Shown here piece by piece: positions 59,459 through 64,000 of a stretch of DNA of 64,000 bases. Origin of the DNA: Amycolatopsis sp. NBRC 101858 (GTDB lineage Bacteria > Actinomycetota > Actinomycetes > Mycobacteriales > Pseudonocardiaceae). The number at the start of each line of letters is the position of its first letter. Positions within the stretch are counted from its first letter, which is position 1. The DNA lies in contig NZ_BSTD01000005.1 in NCBI RefSeq assembly GCF_030269325.1, positions 391,391 through 455,390 on the forward strand, written 5' to 3'. The position numbers and the translations under genes were made by a program. The notes under the pieces are model-generated. The model made no database searches. It was not told where the DNA came from and was given only the letters and a program-made list of their open reading frames with translations.

Positions 59459-61090
59459 ATGCCATCAACACCCACGACTAAGTCTCAGGTTCAGGCGTAC
59501 AAGTTCGTCCTGCGCCGGATGCAGTCGGCGCTGGTCCGGCGCGACGCCGTGATGCTGCACGACCCGATGCGCACCCACACGAGGGCGACGATCGTGGGGG
59601 TGGTGCTCGGCGCCCTCGGCATGATCGTGTTCGTCGTCTGGGGGCTGCTCAGCCCGGCCCCGTCGGTCCCGGAGGCCGGCAACATCGTGATCGGCGAGCA
59701 GTCCGGCACGGTCTACGTGGTGATGGGCAACCCGAAGATGCTCGTCCCGACGTTCAACCTCGCGTCGGCGCGGCTTCTCCTGCTGGCCCAGCAGAAGCAG
59801 CCGACGGGCAACAACCCCGGCGCCGCGCCGGCGGCCACCCCGGCCGCGGCCACCCCCGCGGCTGTGAAGAATCCCACTGTCGTTTCCGACGACCAGCTGA
59901 AGGACATTCCCCGCGGGAAACTGACCGGAATTCCGGACGGACCGCAGCTGATCCCGACGGATTCCCAGCGGATTTCCCCCAATTGGGCGGTGTGCGACCA
60001 GGTTCAGCTCGACCCGACGCTGCCGGTGCCGGACAGCGTCAACCAGACCAACACCTACGTCTTCGGCGGCGTCGCCCCGAGCGCCCTCGGCACCGAGCTG
60101 GGTGACAACGAGGCGCTGCTGGCGAAGGCGGACAACGGCAAGACCTACCTGGTCTACCGGCTGCCCAGCACGCAGAACCGCCCGAACGCCAACACCGTCC
60201 GCGCCGAGATCGACGCCAGCGACACCCGCAACGCGGTCTCGACGGCGCTGCAGCTGAACCAGAAGCCGCGCAAGATCACGCAGGGGCTGCTCAACGCGAT
60301 CCCCGAGGTCCCGCCGCTGACGCCGCCGCAGGTCGCGGACGGCTCGCCCCCCGCCGACCTCGGCGGCCTGACCGCCGGCGACGTCTTCTCCACGCAGCCC
60401 ACCGGTGAGCAGCCGCAGTACTGGGCCATCACCACGACCGGCATCCAGCGGGTGTCGCAGGCAGTCGCCGACGTCATGCGCGTCGCGAAGCACGGCAGCG
60501 CGAGCGAGCTGCGCACCCTCGGTCTCGACAAGCTGTCCGGTGTCCACGTCCTGCAGCCCGGCGAAGCGGGCTACATCCCGGTCGACGAGTTCCCGCGTTC
60601 GGTCCCGACGGTCCTCGACGCGACGAAGAACTCGGCGGTGGCCTGCCTCGGCTGGTCGGTGGTCGGCGACGGCGCCAACCGCGACGGCCACACGTCGGTC
60701 TACATCGAAACCCAGCTGCCCGGCCAGAACAGCCGCGGCGCCAAGTTCACGACGACCAAGGTCACCACGCCGGGCCCGAACCGCGTGCCGATCAACGGCT
60801 TCTACCTCCAGCCCGGCTTCGGCGCGGTGGTCCAGTCCGCGACCGGCCAGGCCAGCTTCGGCAAGGGCGCGATCCAGCTGATCTCCGACCGCGGCATCCG
60901 CTACAGCGTCCCGGACGCCACGACGGCGGACGCGATCGGCCTTGGCAACCGCCAGCCGGCGCCCGAGTCGATCATCGGGCTGCTGCCGACCGGGGCTTCG
61001 CTGAACACCCAGGACGTGCTCAAGCAGTTCGACTCGGTGCCGATCGACCCGAACGCCGGTTCGTTCCCGACCGCGCAGGCGGGCGGCTGA
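59459..61090 (+). CDS. eccB: Type VII secretion protein EccB
   Basis: A 543-residue ESX core component. Classical N-terminus MPSTPTTKSQVQAYKFVLRR and AVMLHDPMRTHTRA, one membrane helix (about residues 42-62, IVGVVLGALGMIVFVVWGLL), then a large periplasmic domain with repeat units. An Ala/Pro insertion (about 120-140) is present. EccB anchors the periplasmic side of the ESX channel. Its eccC and eccD partners are not in the window. Confidence 0.94.
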   Translation: MPSTPTTKSQVQAYKFVLRRMQSALVRRDAVMLHDPMRTHTRATIVGVVLGALGMIVFVVWGLLSPAPSVPEAGNIVIGEQSGTVYVVMGNPKMLVPTFNLASARLLLLAQQKQPTGNNPGAAPAATPAAATPAAVKNPTVVSDDQLKDIPRGKLTGIPDGPQLIPTDSQRISPNWAVCDQVQLDPTLPVPDSVNQTNTYVFGGVAPSALGTELGDNEALLAKADNGKTYLVYRLPSTQNRPNANTVRAEIDASDTRNAVSTALQLNQKPRKITQGLLNAIPEVPPLTPPQVADGSPPADLGGLTAGDVFSTQPTGEQPQYWAITTTGIQRVSQAVADVMRVAKHGSASELRTLGLDKLSGVHVLQPGEAGYIPVDEFPRSVPTVLDATKNSAVACLGWSVVGDGANRDGHTSVYIETQLPGQNSRGAKFTTTKVTTPGPNRVPINGFYLQPGFGAVVQSATGQASFGKGAIQLISDRGIRYSVPDATTADAIGLGNRQPAPESIIGLLPTGASLNTQDVLKQFDSVPIDPNAGSFPTAQAGG

Positions 61091-61157
61091 GGCGGAACCA
61101 TCGGGCGGCGCCGGACGTCACACGCTCGACGGATCTTCTGGTGAGCGGAGAGGTGCC

Positions 61158-61475
61158 ATGGCCGGCATGAGGATGGACGGCGTGGTCGTCACCGACTACG
61201 CCCGGACGGCCGAGGAGGCCGCTGACGACCTGAACGCGGCGGCGGCGATCGTCGGGGGCGAGGGCGTCTCCGGCGAGTCCTACGGGCCGCTGGGGGCGCA
61301 GATCGGGCTCGGCGAGTCCTACGGTCGCGCGGCCGGCGCACTGCGGCGTCAGCTGGTCGACGGCGCCGACGCCCTGAAGTCGGCCGCGGAGGCGCTGCGG
61401 CACGTGACGGTCCGCCACAGCGGGCAGGACGCCGAAGCCGCGGAGCTGATCAAGCGGGCCGGTGAGATCGGATGA
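61158..61475 (+). CDS. EspC-like type VII secretion target
   Basis: A 105-residue helical protein, starting MAGMRMDGVVVTDYARTAEE, with AALRRQL-like GALRRQLVDGADALKSAAEA. This is the size and pattern of EspC/WXG100-type secreted partners. GAGAGG precedes the ATG. Its stop overlaps the next start (ATGA), forming a pair with the larger WXG protein. Confidence 0.78.
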   Translation: MAGMRMDGVVVTDYARTAEEAADDLNAAAAIVGGEGVSGESYGPLGAQIGLGESYGRAAGALRRQLVDGADALKSAAEALRHVTVRHSGQDAEAAELIKRAGEIG

Positions 61476-62614
61476 TGTTCGCCGAACCGGAAGCCACGGA
61501 TTCCATCCCGCACCCGCTGGCCAAGCAGGCCGCCCCGGCGCCCGCCGCGCCCGTGGTGGCCTTCGCCCCGGACGCGGAAGGCGACGAGATCGCCGCGACG
61601 GCCGAGCCGTACCTGGCGTACCTCACCGATGTCTCGCACCAGCTCGGGCTGATCGATCCGGTCGAGACGTACTTCCGCCCGCTGATCGGCCGCTGGGGCG
61701 ACCTCGGCGCCGAGGCCGGGCGGCTGCGCCAGGCGGCGAGTGCCGCGGCCGAGGTGTCCACGCGGCTGGACGAAGGCCTCGGCCGTCTCGACGGTGGCTG
61801 GGAGGGCCGGGACGCCGACGCGTTCGTCGCGTACATGCGCGAGATCGGGGCGGCGGGCGGCGACCTCCAGGAGGCGATGACCGTCCTCGCCGGCGCGCTC
61901 GACGAGCTGGTGACGACGCTCCGCCACGTGGTCGTGGACCTCGTCGAGGTGCTGGTCGACGCCGCGGACCTGATCTCCGAGACGATGACGTTGCCCAGCG
62001 GGGGCACCAAACGGGCGCGGGTCCAGCTGCGGGAGACGCAGGATTCGGCGAAGGCGCTGTACGAGACCGCGCGCGACGTCCTCGAGGCGTTCGACCGGCT
62101 TTGCGACGGCGTCGACGACCCCGACGCGACGGCCCGGAGCATCGAGATCGCGCACCGGTACCCGGAGGAGCGGTTCCAGCTGCACGACGAGGCGTCGAAC
62201 GGCGCTTCCGCGGGCGAGGAACCGGCTTCCGCGGACTCGGCTTCCGCCGACTCGGCGACGTCGGCAGCTTCGGCCGACGACGTCACCACGCCGTCGTCGG
62301 CGAGCGGAGACCCGGCGGCGCCGAAGCACACCGCCGCGGGCACGCCGGACGCCGCGCAGCCCGCCGACGCGGCCCCGCAGCCGGCCCCGCCGGAGCAGGA
62401 CAACCACAACAGCACGTCGGGCGGAGTCCCGATGATGCCGATGATGGGCTTCGGAGCGTTCGGCGGAGGCGGCGGCCAGGGCCGTCGCCAGTCGAAGACC
62501 CGCCCGACGACGACCCCGTCGGAGCTCCTGGGCGATCCTGGTTTGGTGGCGCCGCCGGTGATCGGCGAGGACGAGAACCCGCAGCAGCAGAAGAAGAACC
62601 CGCCGACCAAGTGA
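61472..62614 (+). CDS. WXG100-type ESX protein with disordered C-terminus
   Basis: A 380-residue protein. Helical hairpin about residues 45-165 with the WXG turn LDGGWEGRDADAFVAYM (W110-E-G112). The C-terminal 150 residues are Ala/Ser/Pro/Asp-rich and include GGVPMMPMMGFGAFGGGGGQ. ATG 61472 overlaps the EspC-like gene. Probably a secreted ESX substrate or chaperone-bound partner of it. Confidence 0.8.
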   Translation: MMFAEPEATDSIPHPLAKQAAPAPAAPVVAFAPDAEGDEIAATAEPYLAYLTDVSHQLGLIDPVETYFRPLIGRWGDLGAEAGRLRQAASAAAEVSTRLDEGLGRLDGGWEGRDADAFVAYMREIGAAGGDLQEAMTVLAGALDELVTTLRHVVVDLVEVLVDAADLISETMTLPSGGTKRARVQLRETQDSAKALYETARDVLEAFDRLCDGVDDPDATARSIEIAHRYPEERFQLHDEASNGASAGEEPASADSASADSATSAASADDVTTPSSASGDPAAPKHTAAGTPDAAQPADAAPQPAPPEQDNHNSTSGGVPMMPMMGFGAFGGGGGQGRRQSKTRPTTTPSELLGDPGLVAPPVIGEDENPQQQKKNPPTK

Positions 62615-62618
62615 CGCG

Positions 62619-62646
62619 GTTTCCCCGGCCCGCGGGCCGGGGAAAC
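62619..62646. terminator. Perfect 28-bp palindrome, bidirectional terminator
   Basis: A 28-bp perfect palindrome (GTTTCCCCGGCCCG arm) centred on CGCG, between the stops of convergent genes at 62614 and 62648. Both transcripts would form the same hairpin with a T-rich end. Confidence 0.8.
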
Positions 62647-62647
62647 G

Positions 62648-64000
62648 TCAGCGGCGGGAAGCGGTTTCCGCGGGCCGGTTGCGGCGGATCGTGCGCATGA
62701 CGAACAGCGTGATCAGCAGCGCCACGACCCCACCGCCGGTGCCGGCCAGCGCCACGATCATCGGGGTCGAGCTGCGGTCGTTCGACGGCGGGAGCTGGGC
62801 CAGCTGCGGAGGCGGGATCGGCGCCTGGTTCCCCACCTCGGACGGCAGGCTCTGCGTCAGCGCCGCCACCGGGTCGATGACGCCGTAGCCGACGAAGTTG
62901 TCGCGGCCGCCCGGAGCGGCGGGGTGCTGGGCCGTCTCCTTGATCCGGTTGACGATGCCCTTGGCGTCGAGGCTCGGGAACTTGGCCTTGACCAAGGCCG
63001 CGAGGCCCGCGACGTACGGCGCGGCGAAGCTCGTTCCCTGGATTTCGCTGGCCTTGTCGCCGCTTTCGAACGTCAGGTTCGCCAGGCTGTTGGAGCCTTC
63101 GGCGGGGTCGAGCGAGATGATCTTCGTCCCCGGCGCCGCGACGCCGACCCACGGGCCGTGCACGCTGAACGACGCCACGCTGCCGAATTCGTCGATCGCC
63201 CCGACCGACAGCACATCGTCGGCGAACCACGGCGGCGTCACGATCGTCTTGGGCTTCTTCGCGTCCGGCTGGTCGTTCTGCGGGCAGGTGTCCGTCGCGT
63301 TGCCGGCGGCCGCGATGATCACGATGCCCGCCTGCGCCGCGTAGTGCACGGCTGCTTGGACCTGCTGCTCGCCTTCGGTGATCGACCCCGTCGCCGTGCG
63401 GCAGTTGTCGACCGACATGTTGATGACGTCGGCGTCCTTGCGGTCGGCGATGCCGCGGATGATCTCGGCCAGCGTCTTCAGCGTGCCCGCCGTGCCGGCC
63501 TTTTCCAGCTGGCGTCCGCCGTTGGTCTGCCCGGGAGACGTCTGGTCGCCGTCACCGGATCCGGTGCCGCCACCCCCGCTCGGCGGCAGCGAAGACCCGG
63601 ACCCGGTGGGCGGGTTGGTGCTCGACGACGGGGTCCCGCTGCTGCTGGCCGGCGGCGTCGGAGTCGACGTGTCGGGCTCGTAGTTCTCGCTCAGCTGGCG
63701 GTAGGACACGATGGTCGCGTCCGGGGCCACGCCGACGAACCCGACCTCCGGGTTGTCCGGCTTCCCCGCGATGATCCCGGCGACCTCGGTGCCGTGGCCG
63801 TCGCAGTCCTCGAGCCCCTTCGGCTGGCCGTTCGTCGGCGTCGCGACGTACTCGCCGCCGCTCTCGAGGTTGCGCAGCCACGGGTGGCGCGTCACGCCGG
63901 TGTCGATCACGGCCACCTTGACGCCGCCGCCGACACTGCCCGTCGCCGCCTTGACGATCTCCTGCGCCTTCGAGATCTGCAGGTACTCCTGGCCCCACGG
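62648..64000 (-). CDS. mycP: Mycosin-type subtilisin protease MycP (partial, 5' end beyond window)
   Basis: 450 residues of a membrane-anchored S8 serine protease; the N-terminus lies beyond base 64000. Catalytic triad motifs: AVIDTGV (Asp), CDGHGTEVAG (His), QGTSFAAPYVAG (Ser). A low-complexity loop rich in Ser/Pro/Gly/Thr (about 50 residues) sits after the His. A C-terminal helix (STPMIVALAGTGGGVVALLI) and basic tail anchor it in the membrane. Mycosins are needed for ESX stability and cut some substrates. It is convergent with the WXG gene. Confidence 0.93.
   Translation of the reverse strand, partial: PWGQEYLQISKAQEIVKAATGSVGGGVKVAVIDTGVTRHPWLRNLESGGEYVATPTNGQPKGLEDCDGHGTEVAGIIAGKPDNPEVGFVGVAPDATIVSYRQLSENYEPDTSTPTPPASSSGTPSSSTNPPTGSGSSLPPSGGGGTGSGDGDQTSPGQTNGGRQLEKAGTAGTLKTLAEIIRGIADRKDADVINMSVDNCRTATGSITEGEQQVQAAVHYAAQAGIVIIAAAGNATDTCPQNDQPDAKKPKTIVTPPWFADDVLSVGAIDEFGSVASFSVHGPWVGVAAPGTKIISLDPAEGSNSLANLTFESGDKASEIQGTSFAAPYVAGLAALVKAKFPSLDAKGIVNRIKETAQHPAAPGGRDNFVGYGVIDPVAALTQSLPSEVGNQAPIPPPQLAQLPPSNDRSSTPMIVALAGTGGGVVALLITLFVMRTIRRNRPAETASRR

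Overview
This window is high-GC actinobacterial DNA. It is most likely from the Pseudonocardiales and fits Amycolatopsis best. Reasons: strong G/C bias at third codon positions, GTG/TTG starts, short ATGA/GTGA gene overlaps, an mce operon beside rpoB, and an ESX/type VII secretion locus downstream of the ribosomal genes. The genus call is inference from protein style and gene order; no database was searched.

Layout. 1-7564: end of an mce operon on the + strand (end of mceA, then mceB, C, D, E, F and two Mce-associated membrane proteins), i.e. a cell-envelope lipid/sterol import system. 7656-8513: an ADP-ribosylglycohydrolase. 9154-16656: rpoB and rpoC, with a hairpin between them and a strong terminator after rpoC. 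16835-29979: an accessory block holding a secreted Ig-like-domain protein, a VanX-type secreted dipeptidase, a divergent Lrp regulator/MFS pair, a zinc-ribbon protein, a secreted SBP56-like beta-propeller protein with a large membrane partner and two tiny secreted peptides, an MmpS-like protein, a GNAT enzyme, and a four-gene minus-strand operon of type VII secretion (T7SS) substrate-like genes headed by an EbfC-like protein.

30145-45225: a 51-residue small gene, an inverted repeat array, then the str operon (rpsL, rpsG, fusA, tuf), the S10 operon (rpsJ to rpsQ) and the spc operon (rplN to rplO). 45326-47995: an accessory island (two paralogous membrane proteins and a LysE exporter) separates rplO from secY. 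48253-56168: secY-adk-map, then infA-rpmJ-rpsM-(novel 61-aa gene)-rpsK-rpsD-rpoA-rplQ-truA. 56174-64000: small secreted proteins and an ESX locus (eccE and partner on -, eccB and two substrate-like genes on +, mycP running off the window on -).

The core of the window makes transcription and translation machinery (RNA polymerase beta, beta', alpha; 23 ribosomal proteins; EF-G, EF-Tu, IF1) and early protein processing (SecY, methionine aminopeptidase). Most interesting are the small ORF translationally coupled between rpsM and rpsK, a fused C-terminal domain on ribosomal protein L17, a structured element shared by the str and S10 leaders, the SBP56-like secreted cluster, and two similarly arranged T7SS substrate gene pairs.
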